A program made the position numbers and the translations under genes. A DNA stretch of 64,000 nt from contig VRMN01000001.1 of NCBI GenBank assembly GCA_008690995.1, positions 248,001 to 312,000 on the forward strand. Direction: 5' to 3'. This document shows positions 32,263-43,000 of this stretch, one piece after another. The DNA comes from Porphyridium purpureum (lineage: Eukaryota > Rhodophyta > Bangiophyceae > Porphyridiales > Porphyridiaceae). How positions within the stretch are numbered: position 1 is the first letter of the stretch; the number at the start of each line of letters is the position of its first letter. The notes under the pieces were generated by a model. That model did no database searches and was not told where the DNA came from. It saw only the letters and a list, made by a program, of their open reading frames with translations.

Positions 32263-34428
32263 TCACTCGGTGCTTGACGCTTCATTCACGCTGTTGTCCC
32301 ATGGACGCACCAGTGACTCGGGTGTGTGCGAGTTCGAACCGGAGCCTGACAGCGTGCGACTGGTGGCGTTGAATGCGCGCGCGACACTATTGCCAATTGA
32401 GTTTGGCGGGCTGAGGGTGGCGTGCTGACGATTGTCATCCGAGTGATGGTCACGATCAGCGCGTTTCTTCGCCTTGCCTGAGAATGCGCGCGTACCTAGC
32501 AGACTTCTCGGTGAGAGCACACCATGACGAGCATTTCGGGGAGACAGCGCTGGCAGGTCTCCTGGGCTTCCTGCTTTCTCGCTGAGAACCTCATGCCGTG
32601 GTGAACTGTGCATGTTTCCCATCCGTTGTGTTCCAGCGTGAAACTTGCTCACTAGCAGGTCCGTACCGCGGCGAATGACCTTTGAACCTCGTCCCGAGAG
32701 TGAGCCTGCACCATGACATGTTTCGTCGTTGAATCGATTCGGACTCGGAATGGATTCCGTCTCGCGTTCGGCAGACGCGTCTTCACCGTCTAACTTGGAG
32801 AGCGAAAGGGCTGAAGGAGACGGTTTTGGTGGACGATGCCTCGAAAGCGATCGAAATCGAAACACATCGAGTCCTTGCCTTTTTGCTTCAAATGAATCCA
32901 TGTCCACTGTTGCACATGTTCCAGTACTTTGATCGTCTATTGAGAGGCTGACCTCAAGATCAGATCGTGATTGCGGAGCTGAAACTGCAGGAGGTCTTTC
33001 CTTCCCAGGCGGGCCCGCTCCACTTCGACCCGCGTATGAACCGCTTGTGATGCCAAAGATGATGCGTGAATTTTCACTTGACGTGTCGGTTCTCAGGTCA
33101 TCATGGTCAGCAGCACGAGAAGGCTCACTTGATGGAATGACACCCGACTGGGATTCCTCCATGGCGGCGGATGTAGTCGCATCGCCGGCAGCATGGGGGC
33201 TGGAATGATCACTGTGGCTACTGGTACCTGCGGCCCTGGAAGAATCGGTAACAGCTGCGCTCATCGCGACGGTCACGCCGGCTCCGGTCAGCGATCTCGT
33301 CTCAATCGAATTGGACTGCGTGCGGACTTCGCTCACCGGCATTCTACCCGAGCGCTTGAATTCTTCAAAACGCGCTTCCTGTGTCTTCATGTGCATCGTG
33401 GAATCAAGCGATCCTGCCTTGAGAAGGATTGATGGCGCTTCATCAAACAATTCCGGTGCGCCATTCACCAGTGCGTTGCGGTGTATGAAATGGTCCGACG
33501 ACACAATTGGTATTGGCATAGCAGCATCGAGTTTGGACTGACCCAGCAGCCATGGGTGCTGCCGTATCTGAATAACTGTGACCCGTTTTTCGGGTCTTTT
33601 TTCTAGCAAGCCGCTGATCAAGTCGCGCGCTGCTTCTGACACGTGTGATGGAAAAAGAACTTCTTCGTGACAAATAAGTTGTGAGATCTTCGGTGGTGAG
33701 CACATTAGAGGATCAAACTCGCTTTCGTATGATACCGATGTGGTGAATGGCAGGCCTCCAGTCAGCAGCGCAAATAGGATGATGCCGCACGACCAAGCAT
33801 CCAGCTTGTCGCCGCGGTAGCCTGTCGCTCCTGGATTGGCGCTCCACATTTCAGGCGCCATGTACTCTGGCGTGCCGCATCTAGTGTACAGCAAAATCTC
33901 CTCCTTTTCCCACAAACCGGTGTTTTCCATGAACCAACTCATGCCAAAGTCAGTCACCTTGAGCGTGCCATTCTCGTCCAGGAGCAGATTCTCTGGCTTC
34001 AGGTCGCGATGGTACACGGCTTTTGAGTGGCAATATGCGACGGCATCAACCAGCTGGCAAAAAATAGCGCGCGCTTCGACTTCTGGGACGCCGTTGGACT
34101 TGACAATTCTGCCAAACAGCTCGCCGCCTGACACATACTCCATCACCAAGTAGATTTTCACATCCGACATGAGCACCTGCCGCATGGACACAATGTTCGG
34201 GTGGTTCAGGTACTGCATCACCTTAATTTCGCGCTTGAGCTGCCTCTCGAACACCTTGAGCTGCTTCTTATCCATGATCTTCACGGCAAACTTCTGCTGC
34301 GTGTCCTCGTGGACGGCGAGCCGGCACTCCGAATGATACCCGCGCCCCAACAGCCCGCGGATAGAGTACTTTCCCACGCGCGTGCCGTGCGACGACGACT
34401 GCGACGACGACGACGACGACAGCGACAT
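32263..34428 (-). CDS. Serine/threonine protein kinase, CAMK group (SNF1/CIPK-like)
   Basis: The kinase domain occupies about residues 20-300 of 721. Visible elements are the glycine loop LLGRGYHSECRLAV, the VAIK-type Lys in FAVKIMDKK, the HRD motif YHRDLKPENLLLDENG, DFG in VTDFGMSWF, and the APE block TPEYMAPEMW. Domain XI ends in RQHPWLLGQ. The sequence is closest to SNF1-related, CIPK and other CAMK kinases. The remaining 420 residues are Ser, Gly, Asp and Arg rich with SPR-type sites and look disordered; no NAF, UBA or KA1 domain was recognised. The longest frame begins with GTG; the ATG at 34428 (MSLSSSSS) is preferred. Confidence 0.9.
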   Translation of the reverse strand: MSLSSSSSSQSSSHGTRVGKYSIRGLLGRGYHSECRLAVHEDTQQKFAVKIMDKKQLKVFERQLKREIKVMQYLNHPNIVSMRQVLMSDVKIYLVMEYVSGGELFGRIVKSNGVPEVEARAIFCQLVDAVAYCHSKAVYHRDLKPENLLLDENGTLKVTDFGMSWFMENTGLWEKEEILLYTRCGTPEYMAPEMWSANPGATGYRGDKLDAWSCGIILFALLTGGLPFTTSVSYESEFDPLMCSPPKISQLICHEEVLFPSHVSEAARDLISGLLEKRPEKRVTVIQIRQHPWLLGQSKLDAAMPIPIVSSDHFIHRNALVNGAPELFDEAPSILLKAGSLDSTMHMKTQEARFEEFKRSGRMPVSEVRTQSNSIETRSLTGAGVTVAMSAAVTDSSRAAGTSSHSDHSSPHAAGDATTSAAMEESQSGVIPSSEPSRAADHDDLRTDTSSENSRIIFGITSGSYAGRSGAGPPGKERPPAVSAPQSRSDLEVSLSIDDQSTGTCATVDMDSFEAKRQGLDVFRFRSLSRHRPPKPSPSALSLSKLDGEDASAERETESIPSPNRFNDETCHGAGSLSGRGSKVIRRGTDLLVSKFHAGTQRMGNMHSSPRHEVLSEKAGSPGDLPALSPRNARHGVLSPRSLLGTRAFSGKAKKRADRDHHSDDNRQHATLSPPNSIGNSVARAFNATSRTLSGSGSNSHTPESLVRPWDNSVNEASSTE

Positions 34429-34599
34429 CTTTACCGCCACAACCTCGCGTTCCTATCGCACATCGCTTCACGTCTTGGCCTGCCTCCCGGCTCTGTCTTC
34501 CGCTTCCCCCGCGTAACAATCAGCTCAGCCGCACGCTTTCATAGTAAAACAGCGCCGCTTGCATGAGAAAACGGAACAGACGTTAATTAACTCAATTAA

Positions 34600-36930
34600 T
34601 TAAGTTTGGTCGCGCTGCTTGCGCGGCTGTTGCTTCGACTGCGGCTCTGGTAGCTGCGGTGGCTGCGGTGGCTGCACGAGCTGGTTTGCGGCCTCCAGCA
34701 GCGGCTTGAACGCGTACTTGAAGCGCAGGCTTCCCCAAAGGGCTGAGCGCTGGTGTTTCCGAAGCGCAGGAGACTTGACCGCCCATGCGAAGCGTGCGAC
34801 TTGACGCGCCGATGTGAGACCGAGCTCGTTCTGGCACACGTGCACGAGATCCACGAATTCTGGGTCTTCGAGCGGGTCTGAGCGCAGCGTCGGCGCCTGC
34901 GTGGTGACTGCATTGCTTTCGGCGCTCCCCGTGATGCAAAATTCGCAGTGGCCACATCGGGTGATGGGCGACTCTGAGCCAAAGTAGTCGTCTATGTACC
35001 GACTAAAGCAGCCGGCGTGACCGAGCAGCATGCTCTGCAGGTTCGACAACCGCTGGATTTCGGTTCGCTCCCGCTCCACCAGCCGGCGATAAAATTGATC
35101 GCAAAGCAAATCAAACTCACGACCTTCAAGTCGGCGGTTCACGCGGTACACATGGCGCAGCTTGCCTGGCTTGGTGCGATACAAGTTCGGGTATGAATTT
35201 ATGACTCGGCTCAACATGCGGCTTTTGTCTTCGAGCGAATGGCCAGGAATCAGCTCCGCGTTGACGCTCATAAACTCTTCCGTGACTTCGAACTTGTAAA
35301 AGGGCGTCTTGGGACTGCGCCGCGTGCCCCTTTTCGAAGCTTCAATGATCTTTTCAAAAATGGCTCGTTCCTTTCCGCTCGAGCCTTGTGTGCCCAATGC
35401 GTTCAAAATATCGTCCATGCTGTGGTCGCCCTCTGGGTCGATCTCATGGTACATGTAAAGAGGCGTGAGTTCGGTAATGTAGCCTGCCTTCTCTACAAGC
35501 GCAAGCGTCACCTTGAGCGGAGAGTCATTCATGTCCACGAAAGAGCCAAGACCGAAAAGATCAATCAGAAGACGGTTGTCTGTTCCGCTCACGAGCTCTT
35601 GCAACTCGGCACGCGCGTTGTTGCGATCAAAAAAGATCGTTAGGAGGTCGACAATCGATGATAAATCCGGCGTGTCCCCTATAATCATGCTTTCCAGCGT
35701 TTGGACATCTTCAGCACTCACAAACGACTCGCACGTGGCCTGGACTCCATCCCTGCCTGCACGCCCGACTTCTTGACAGAACGACTCGATACACTTTGCC
35801 ATATTAAAGTGGTACACGAAACGAATATCTGGCTTGTCGATACCCATACCGAAAGCGATGGTTGCCACAATGATCCCATCTGGACTTGAAAGAAAGCTTT
35901 CTTGCACTTCTGCTCGCTCGTCGCTAGACATACCCGCGTGATAAGCCTGTGCCGGCAATCCATGGTCACACAGCAAGGCGGCGACTTTCGAGGCCGTTTC
36001 TTGTAATGTCACGTAGACAATCGTTGAACCCCGAGAACGCGTCCCGATGCACGCTGCGAGCGATCGCACACGATCGATCAAGGGCGTATGAGGGGAAACG
36101 CGCGACGCGCGCAGTTCAAGGTTCGATCGGTACGCCCGATGCACAAGAGCGTTGCACTCTTGCTCTATCCGAAACTCACGACAAATGTCCTTCACAACCG
36201 CGGGCGTGGCAGTTGCTGTCAGTGCCAGTACGACCGGATTTTGAATCTCTTGGGCAAAAGCAGCCACCAGCAGGTACACGGGCCGAAACGAGTGGCCCCA
36301 TTCTGAAATGCAGTGGGCTTCGTCGACAACCATCATGGATACGTGAATATGATCAATCATGCGTCGAAAGCTTTCGTTCTTCAACCTCTCTGGCGCTACG
36401 AATAAAATCTTGATGCGATTGTTCCGGACGTCACTCTGAACTTGTGCCGCGCTTTCTGTGTCCAATGTAGAGTCGAGCGACGCGGCTGCAATGCCTAGTG
36501 CCTGCAAGCTGCCGACTTGATCTTTCATCAAAGCAATCAAAGGCGACACGACCAGTGTCAGTCCCGCAAAGTGCAGCGCAGGAAGCTGGAAACAAAGCGA
36601 TTTGCCCATGCCCGTTGGAAAGACACCAAGCGCCGATTCCCCCTTCATCACCCGCAGAATCACATCCAACTGTCCGTCGCGGAATGCATTCAGCCCAAAC
36701 CGGTCTTTGAGCAACTCCATCGCCTTCTGTTCCATCTGCGTTGGCGCCACATCGCCTCGGGCATGTACGTACGCTACCCCGTGCCATTGTCGCGCCCTTC
36801 CTTGGCTACGGCGCTGTCCGTGATGGCGACGACAACGACAACCACAACACGCACTTGACTCGCACAGCGCCTGGCCGCGGTCGCTGGCGGACCTAGGTCT
36901 CGCGAGGGCAAACATTGTCTCGCAGCGCAT
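34600..36930 (-). CDS. RecQ-family DNA helicase
   Basis: An ATP-dependent 3'-5' DNA helicase of recombination and repair. Motif 0 is FGLNAFRDGQ; the Walker A is PTGMGKS (Met for the usual Gly, about residue 106). Walker B with DEAH is MVVDEAHCISEWGHSFRP, motif III is ALTATATP, and motif VI is CQEVGRAGRDG. A zinc site follows (HAGC, then RCGHCEFC), with a partial RQC region. No HRDC domain was recognised. The C-terminal 30 residues are Pro/Gln/Lys rich. Start candidates are ATGs at 36930, 36915 and 36735. An open extension to 37203 overlaps the divergent neighbour and is unlikely to be used. At 776 residues it is of ordinary size. Confidence 0.93.
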   Translation of the reverse strand: MRCETMFALARPRSASDRGQALCESSACCGCRCRRHHGQRRSQGRARQWHGVAYVHARGDVAPTQMEQKAMELLKDRFGLNAFRDGQLDVILRVMKGESALGVFPTGMGKSLCFQLPALHFAGLTLVVSPLIALMKDQVGSLQALGIAAASLDSTLDTESAAQVQSDVRNNRIKILFVAPERLKNESFRRMIDHIHVSMMVVDEAHCISEWGHSFRPVYLLVAAFAQEIQNPVVLALTATATPAVVKDICREFRIEQECNALVHRAYRSNLELRASRVSPHTPLIDRVRSLAACIGTRSRGSTIVYVTLQETASKVAALLCDHGLPAQAYHAGMSSDERAEVQESFLSSPDGIIVATIAFGMGIDKPDIRFVYHFNMAKCIESFCQEVGRAGRDGVQATCESFVSAEDVQTLESMIIGDTPDLSSIVDLLTIFFDRNNARAELQELVSGTDNRLLIDLFGLGSFVDMNDSPLKVTLALVEKAGYITELTPLYMYHEIDPEGDHSMDDILNALGTQGSSGKERAIFEKIIEASKRGTRRSPKTPFYKFEVTEEFMSVNAELIPGHSLEDKSRMLSRVINSYPNLYRTKPGKLRHVYRVNRRLEGREFDLLCDQFYRRLVERERTEIQRLSNLQSMLLGHAGCFSRYIDDYFGSESPITRCGHCEFCITGSAESNAVTTQAPTLRSDPLEDPEFVDLVHVCQNELGLTSARQVARFAWAVKSPALRKHQRSALWGSLRFKYAFKPLLEAANQLVQPPQPPQLPEPQSKQQPRKQRDQT

Positions 36931-37094
36931 GCCGCTGTGTGTTCTGCGTGTTGTTCCCGGTCGCGCGCAGACGCGAACAAAATGCACTCCGAGGACAAGA
37001 AATCGTTTCGTGCGGGAGAAGCGATTTGAGGGAACAGTGAACAAGAAAGAAAGCGCGCGCATGTGTCGGGGAAAAGAGCCACGTATTATCCAAG
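36931..37094. promoter_or_regulatory. Divergent promoter region, RecQ and TMEM209-like genes
   Basis: Depending on which RecQ ATG is used, 164 to 359 bp separate the two divergent starts. The RecQ frame stays open across this space and into the first codons of the neighbour, which may only reflect base composition. No core promoter motif stands out. Confidence 0.45.
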
Positions 37095-38828
37095 ATGTCG
37101 TTCGTATCACTCGGCCCGCAGGGTCGCGGTAACTACGAGCCGTCCGCCTGGAAACTTGTTCTGCAGGCCGGAATCGCGTTTGTATTGTACTACAAGCTTG
37201 CATCCGACGCGACAGCCGAGCATGCCATGGTACTTTCGGTTTTGACGTCTATGGCAATGGAGGTGGTTACTGTGGCTGCGATTCTGTTCCTCGGCGCCTC
37301 GCAGAAACGGCGGAATCCGGTTTCTCCGCCTGGCGCGCCGTCTGCACGGGGCAGTGCTCCCGGCATTGCGCGACCTGACACGGCTTCCATCATGAGCACC
37401 TTTTTGGGCACCAGGAGCTCAGTCACGCCGTCCGCGGGGTCAGCGTCGCTGTCAACGCCTGTGCGGGGCCAAAGTGTATCGCATGCGCATATGTTTGGTG
37501 GGCTAGATTTGTCTGGCGTGGGAACGCCCAATGTGGGCGTGAAAGCCGACTACAATCGAGGACAGAGTACCGGGCGTGCTGCGAGAGCAGGAGAGCATGC
37601 GTATGTGCGAAATGTTTCTCATGGGCAAACTTGGGAGCGACCAGTAACAGAACATAGAAGAGACGGCGTGCGCCAGTACCATTCGTCACGTCCGCGGTAT
37701 CAGCAAACGCTGCGTGACGGGGTCCTGGATCCATTGCGAATGGATTTGTTTGATGCAAGGGGCTCCAATAAGAACGCTATCGGTGAGCAAAGAACTGCCG
37801 CCGTAAGCAGTGGTCCGACAGGTCAGGACATGGCACTGTCAAGTTCGTTTGCCGTCTCACCGGCCACGAGCATGAGCGTCATTCGTCAGTCTGGAAGCAG
37901 TCCCCGATCGTCCCCGTCGCGCAGGAAGAGCAGTCTTCGGGGTGCCAATGCATTCGCTGCCGGCTCCTCGTCTGGCTCCCCGTCAGCAAAGAGCTTGACC
38001 TTCACGCCGGATCCGACCCTTCCAAATCGGTTCACAGATGATGCCGTCGATGCACTGCGAAGATGGTTGGTACAAAAAGTATGTATTCCATTCCTTCAGC
38101 TTGACCAGGAAAATGCGATGCAGCTATCACAATGGAAGCCGCCCGTTTTTGGCGCTGAATACACGACCGATGCGCTCCTTGAAATCGCCATGCAGCTTCC
38201 ATCGCACGCACAAACTCTGTGCCACGCCCGCAAGCTTCTACAGCGCTATGTTTCGGTACCGGGCTATCCAGGCACGACTGAGTATTGCAGATACCGCATT
38301 GCGCAATGGTGTACAGATACGTGCATGAGCAAATACGTTTGGAACGGTTTCGATGCGGAGCTGACCCAGAAGCTGCCAGGAAGTGGCTCGCGAGTCCCGA
38401 CAGACGCAGAGCTTATCGTGACCGTGTTCGGCGCTTATTTCGACCAGCGCATGCCGTCTGCGCCAAATCCGTTGAGCAGTGATTACTCGTCTCGCTTCCT
38501 GTCATTCTTGGCGTATCCGTCGTCTCCACGCCGAGAAGCGAATGCGCCCACCGTATTGCCATTATCGCATCTGGTTTCGGCGCAAATTGAAATTGGCAGT
38601 GACGGGCGACCGTACCTGGCGACGTGGATTGCCCAGCTCTTGCAAAGCCAGCTTGAGAATTGGAAGATGAAGGCAGGGGGCGTGATTGTGCGATCACTGC
38701 CCGATCCGCCGCATTTCTTGGTCCTGGGCCCGTCCTTTTCGTTCGTGGACTTGCCCTCAGGTCGCAATAATGCGTTCTTCAGCATTCTTGCGCTGCTCAC
38801 ACTCATCCAGCGAGACTATGACGCCTAA
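37095..38828 (+). CDS. TMEM209-like membrane protein (Cytochrome B561 N-terminal family)
   Basis: A 577-residue protein whose human relative TMEM209 is a nuclear-envelope protein linked to the nuclear pore. Two hydrophobic segments lie at about residues 15-32 and 43-68. They are followed by a Ser/Arg-rich disordered linker to about 310. The C-terminal 265 residues match the family closely: RVPTDAELIVTVFGAYFDQR, a Pro-Pro-His block DPPHFLVLGPSF, and LPSGRNNAFFSILALLTLI near the end. The family name refers to a historical annotation; haem binding is not implied. It is divergent to RecQ. Confidence 0.88.
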   Translation: MSFVSLGPQGRGNYEPSAWKLVLQAGIAFVLYYKLASDATAEHAMVLSVLTSMAMEVVTVAAILFLGASQKRRNPVSPPGAPSARGSAPGIARPDTASIMSTFLGTRSSVTPSAGSASLSTPVRGQSVSHAHMFGGLDLSGVGTPNVGVKADYNRGQSTGRAARAGEHAYVRNVSHGQTWERPVTEHRRDGVRQYHSSRPRYQQTLRDGVLDPLRMDLFDARGSNKNAIGEQRTAAVSSGPTGQDMALSSSFAVSPATSMSVIRQSGSSPRSSPSRRKSSLRGANAFAAGSSSGSPSAKSLTFTPDPTLPNRFTDDAVDALRRWLVQKVCIPFLQLDQENAMQLSQWKPPVFGAEYTTDALLEIAMQLPSHAQTLCHARKLLQRYVSVPGYPGTTEYCRYRIAQWCTDTCMSKYVWNGFDAELTQKLPGSGSRVPTDAELIVTVFGAYFDQRMPSAPNPLSSDYSSRFLSFLAYPSSPRREANAPTVLPLSHLVSAQIEIGSDGRPYLATWIAQLLQSQLENWKMKAGGVIVRSLPDPPHFLVLGPSFSFVDLPSGRNNAFFSILALLTLIQRDYDA

Positions 38829-39211
38829 TCCGAACATCAAGTTCGGCGGTGTCCCAGGACAATGTGAACCGGGTTTCCTCGGCAGGGTCAGACCCCAATG
38901 CGGCGGACCAAAATCCACAGCGATTTGTAATTGCGCAGTAAACTATTCTTAACGCCGTACATGTCGCGATCCGTATCCGCTCCACATGCACTAGAACGGC
39001 ACCTGAAAGTCTTGGCGCCGCCCAGGGTTGCATTTATTCTTCCGCGCGCTGCAGGTCTTCGAAGTGAAGGCCTCTGTTGGAAATATCCCCATGGTTCACA
39101 AGAACCCTGAAAGTATCTCTCAGCACCAAACATCAAGTGATGGGCGTCTAGTCGCGTGGGGTCGACGCCTCACGGCGTCCGGTCCAAATCTGAAAGATGA
39201 GGGAAAAGGCG
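38829..39211. other. 3' flank of TMEM209-like gene, no gene seen
   Basis: Short frames only. The stretch marks the boundary between gene island 2 and the second repeat field. Confidence 0.4.
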
Positions 39212-39420
39212 AAAAGGTTAAACGCGTGCGACCGAAACTAAAACACATTCGGTCAAAAGGGTGACAGAGGGCAATAGCCACTCCTCATCAGACCACCGCG
39301 ACGCCCATAACCAGACGGTCGTCGGCTCGTTGGTTCTTACGTACGCCTCAAAAAGATATCTTTCGGGGCGCAACCCGATATTATTGCGACAGCACCAGTG
39401 ACAAGCACTAATGTCGAACC
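39212..39420 (+). repeat. Dispersed repeat copy 2
   Basis: The partner of 13316-13500 and 59086-59275. It shares cgtgcgaccga, the ccagacggtc block, the gatatctttcggggcgcaa block and an attgcgacag end, in the same order. It lies about 240 bp from the integration site of the gypsy element. Confidence 0.5.
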
Positions 39421-39660
39421 GCTTTTTCGTGCATCAGACATGAATATTTTCGAGGCTCACGCTGTCAAATCCATGATAATGGCGCTCAGCACAAGAGTAT
39501 CAGGCGTTAGTTAATGCCCGCGGTGTTGGCAAAGTAGCATTGCATCGCAAAGACTGGAGAGTAGAGTTGTTGTTTGTTTTGGTTACGAGTAAAGGTCTTT
39601 TGAGAGACTCGTGCTTCAGAGAGGATAGACGCACCGGGAGGCGCGATTACTCTCCCGTAC

Positions 39661-39951
39661 TGTTACCAATGCTGTGCCTTTTTTACTCTCTTCTTCTTCT
39701 TCTTCTCTCTCCGAGCAAGACCTGACCGGCTAGTCCGGGCAGGCGCGTCGCCTTTTTATACCCTTACTTCCGCCAGGGACAGCAAGGCGCCAAGAGAAAT
39801 GACAATGCAAATCATTGGCATTTCTGCGCGTGTCTAGAAGGTTCTGGAACCTCTAGAAGCTTCTAGAAAGTTAAACGGTCTACCGGTTTAACGGCTTACC
39901 GGTTTCGGATTAACCGAACCGTTCTAGGTGACTGGGGTCGAACGGATAACA
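39661..39951 (-). repeat. 3' LTR of the gypsy element
   Basis: On the element strand the LTR begins TGTTATCC and ends GGTAACA. It contains a TATA box (TATAAAAAGG, 39760-39751) and a GAA/TTC array further upstream. It is 291 bp. Confidence 0.95.
39836..39869 (-). promoter_or_regulatory. Heat-shock-element-like GAA/TTC array in LTR
   Basis: Alternating GAA and TTC triplets at 5-bp spacing (agaaggttctggaac, then agaagcttctagaaa) form two three-unit arrays, the arrangement bound by heat-shock factor. It lies about 75-110 bp upstream of the LTR TATA box on the element strand. The same array occurs in the other two LTRs of this family (about 45001-45033 and 47386-47410). Confidence 0.6.
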
Positions 39952-39963
39952 TCTCCCCCCCTC
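39952..39963 (-). other. Polypurine tract of the gypsy element
   Basis: On the element strand GAGGGGGGGAGA lies directly before the 3' LTR, the expected place for plus-strand priming. Confidence 0.85.
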
Positions 39964-40070
39964 TTGGCTCGACGTCTCGGCGAGACTTCAAACTAAGTTG
40001 CATTCTTGGCTCGAGGAACCCGCGCTCCGGGAGAAAACCTCTGCCTAGCAAACTTTTGACAATTCCCAAG

Positions 40071-43000
40071 TCATTCAGAGTCAGACTCTTCGATAATTTT
40101 CAACAAGTCTGGCTCTGAATCGGACGCTGGCAGGTCGTCGGGTACTTCTTCATCATTTTCCCCTGCCATGTAGTCTTCGCGTCCATAGTATGGCTTCAGA
40201 TGCTGGATCGGAAAAACATCATGACAAGCCACACCCTCAGGCAAAATCACTCGGTAAGCATGCGAGCTTACCTTCTCAATGACAGGCACCGGACCAAGAA
40301 ACTTTGGTGCCGCCAAATCACTCTTGTTCGGCCGCAGTTGCGGCGCCGTGACCAACACTTGATCACCAACTTGAAACTCCCGGGCATCCTTGCGTCGATC
40401 GAAGAACTTCTGCATTCTCCCCTGGGCTTCGATCAAATTGTCGCGGACTTCTTCATGGACTTTGCACAGGCGAAACCAGTGCTCCGCCATGTCCTTCGTC
40501 TGTCCGTCGCGCGCAGGCGTCCACCCTTCGCTCGGTGGAAACCAAGGATCCCTTCCATATACCACTTTGAACGGCGCGAATCCAGTGGCACTGCTTGGTG
40601 CGGAGTTGTACGCAAACTCGTACAACGGCAAGTCTCGCACCCAGCCACTATTCGTCGCCATCAACTTGAGCATTTCCCGAATCACGCGGTTCACTCGCTC
40701 AGTTTGGCCATCTGTCTGCGGGTGGTTGGCGGTAGACATAGCCAACTTCATGCCCACCCGCTTGCTCAACTGCTGCCAAAACGTTGACGTAAACAGCGGA
40801 TCTCGGTCCGACACAATTGACTTGGGGTATCCGAAACGGCTCACGACGTGCTTCACGAACAAGTCAGCACAACGCTTTGCTGTCAAGTCCTTGCGCGTCG
40901 GGATAAACAGCGTCATCTTCGAATAGCGATCCACCACAGTCATGATTGCATCACAGCTGCCTTCGCTCCGAGGCAGCTCTGTCACAAAGTCCATCGAGAT
41001 GTCGACCCAAGGTCCTTCTGGGATCGACAAGGGCTTCAGCTTTCCAAACGACCGATTCTCTGACTTTGTCACTTGGCATGCGTGACAAGTCTTCACAAAA
41101 CGGCTCACGTCTCGCTTCATCTTTGGCCAGTAGAAGCGAGTGATCAAAGATGCATACGTCGTGTCCGCTCCACGGTGCCCTGCTGTCGGGATATCGTGGT
41201 GGAGCTGCATGACACGCTCTCTGAACTTCCTCGGCACGCAAACGCGATTCCTCAAGTACAAGAGCCCAGCTTCGGTTCGAAAGCCTTGGTGGGTCGGTAA
41301 ATCCCCCATCAAAGCACCAAAGTCTGGGTCACTCGAGTACGAACCCACGAATGCCTGGAACCCCGCACCAAATTCATCACACCGAACTTGGTACTCTAGC
41401 GCATGCAACTCTGGCTTTCTCGACAAAGCGTCGGCCACCACGTTCGACTTTCCCTTCACATAGTCGATTGTGATATCAAACTCGGCTAAAAAGTCCAACC
41501 ACCGTGCTTGCCGGCCATTCAGCTCCTTCTGCGTCATCAAATGTTTCAACGCCTCATGATCTGTATGAAGCACAAACTTTGCCCCGTACAGATAAGGTCG
41601 AAACTCTCGCAGACAGTGAATGACGGCCATGAGCTCACCTTCATAGCTGCTGTACCTGGTCTCTCGGTCCAGCAGCTTCCTCGACGTAAACGCGACCGGT
41701 CTGCCTTCCTGTGCCAGCCATCCCCCCACCGCGACTTCGGAGCGGTCCGTGTACACCTCAAATGGCTTTTCAGGGTCTGGCAAGGCCAACACCGGCGCTT
41801 CCGTCAACATCCCGACAATCTTCTTGAAGGCCGATTTGCCTTCATCTCCCAGTTCGATCAGCTGCTTCTTCGACTTTGCGTTCTGCAACAGCGAAGTCAG
41901 CGGCGCCACGACGGTAGAGTATCCGTTGACAAACCTGCGAAACCAGTTTGTCATTCCCAAAAAGGATCTCAACTCCGTCACCGTCTTTGGCACTGGCCAA
42001 TCTCTCAAAGCTTCCACCTTCCGTGGATCCATCTTCACGCAACCGTTGCCGACAATGTTCCCCAGGTATTCGACTTCAGAAACGAAAAAGCTGCACTTCT
42101 TGCGCTTCAAACGATACCCTGCCTTTTGCAAGCGCGACAACACTTCCTTCAGGACCTCGCCGTGCGACTGCCTATCCTTGGTAAAGACCAAAATATCGTC
42201 CAAGTAGACAATGACGGTCTTGTCCAGCAGATCTGCAAACAGCTCGTTCATGGCCCTCTGAAAAGTTGCCGGCGCGTTGCAAAGACCAAACGGCATCACA
42301 CGGAACTCGAACTGTCCGTACCTGGTCTGGAACGCGGTCTTCGGCACGTCCTCTCTCCGAACACGCAACTGGTGGTATCCCGATGCCAAGTCCAATTTTG
42401 AGAAACAGTGAGCTGCGCCCAGTCGATCCAGCAACTCATCCATGTTCGGCAACGGATACCGGTCCTTCACAGTTGCGTCGTTCAACGCCCGATAATCGAC
42501 GCACATCCTCATGCTGCCGTCTTTCTTCTTCACGAACAGCACGGGTGCTCCAAACGGGCTCTGACTCGGCTGGACGAATCCTTTGTCCAGGAAGTCATCC
42601 AAAGTCTCTCGGAGGACTTTCAACTCCGCAGGGCTCAGTCGGTAGACCCTGCCCACTCTCACAGGCTTCTCATCTTTCAGCCTAATCACATGCTCCACTG
42701 TTCGGCTCTCAGGCAGCCCACGTGGCTCCTCGAACAGATTTTCGAAATCCTTGAACATCTTTCTCACAGAGTCAGCGTCTTTGCGCTCCACTGAACAGGG
42801 CTCCTCCCTTCCTTTCAGCACGCCGAGGTAGCACTCTTCTACCTCCTGACTCTTCAACAGCCGACGGAGCTCTTTCCGCGGCACCAGCATCTGCGTCATG
42901 CTCCAGGCCTTCTTCTCTCCGTAGGCCAACATGCCAGACTGCCAATCAATCACTGGATTCTCCCGCTTCAGCCACTCCATGCCCAAGATTGCGTCTTGTC

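Noticed and set aside
34600-37203. 867-residue RecQ starting at 37203
   Set aside because: That ATG lies inside the divergent TMEM209-like gene, and the extra 91 residues have no helicase similarity.
41508-42401. 297-codon plus-strand frame opposite gypsy pol
   Set aside because: Antisense shadow of reverse transcriptase and RNase H coding sequence; no independent support.
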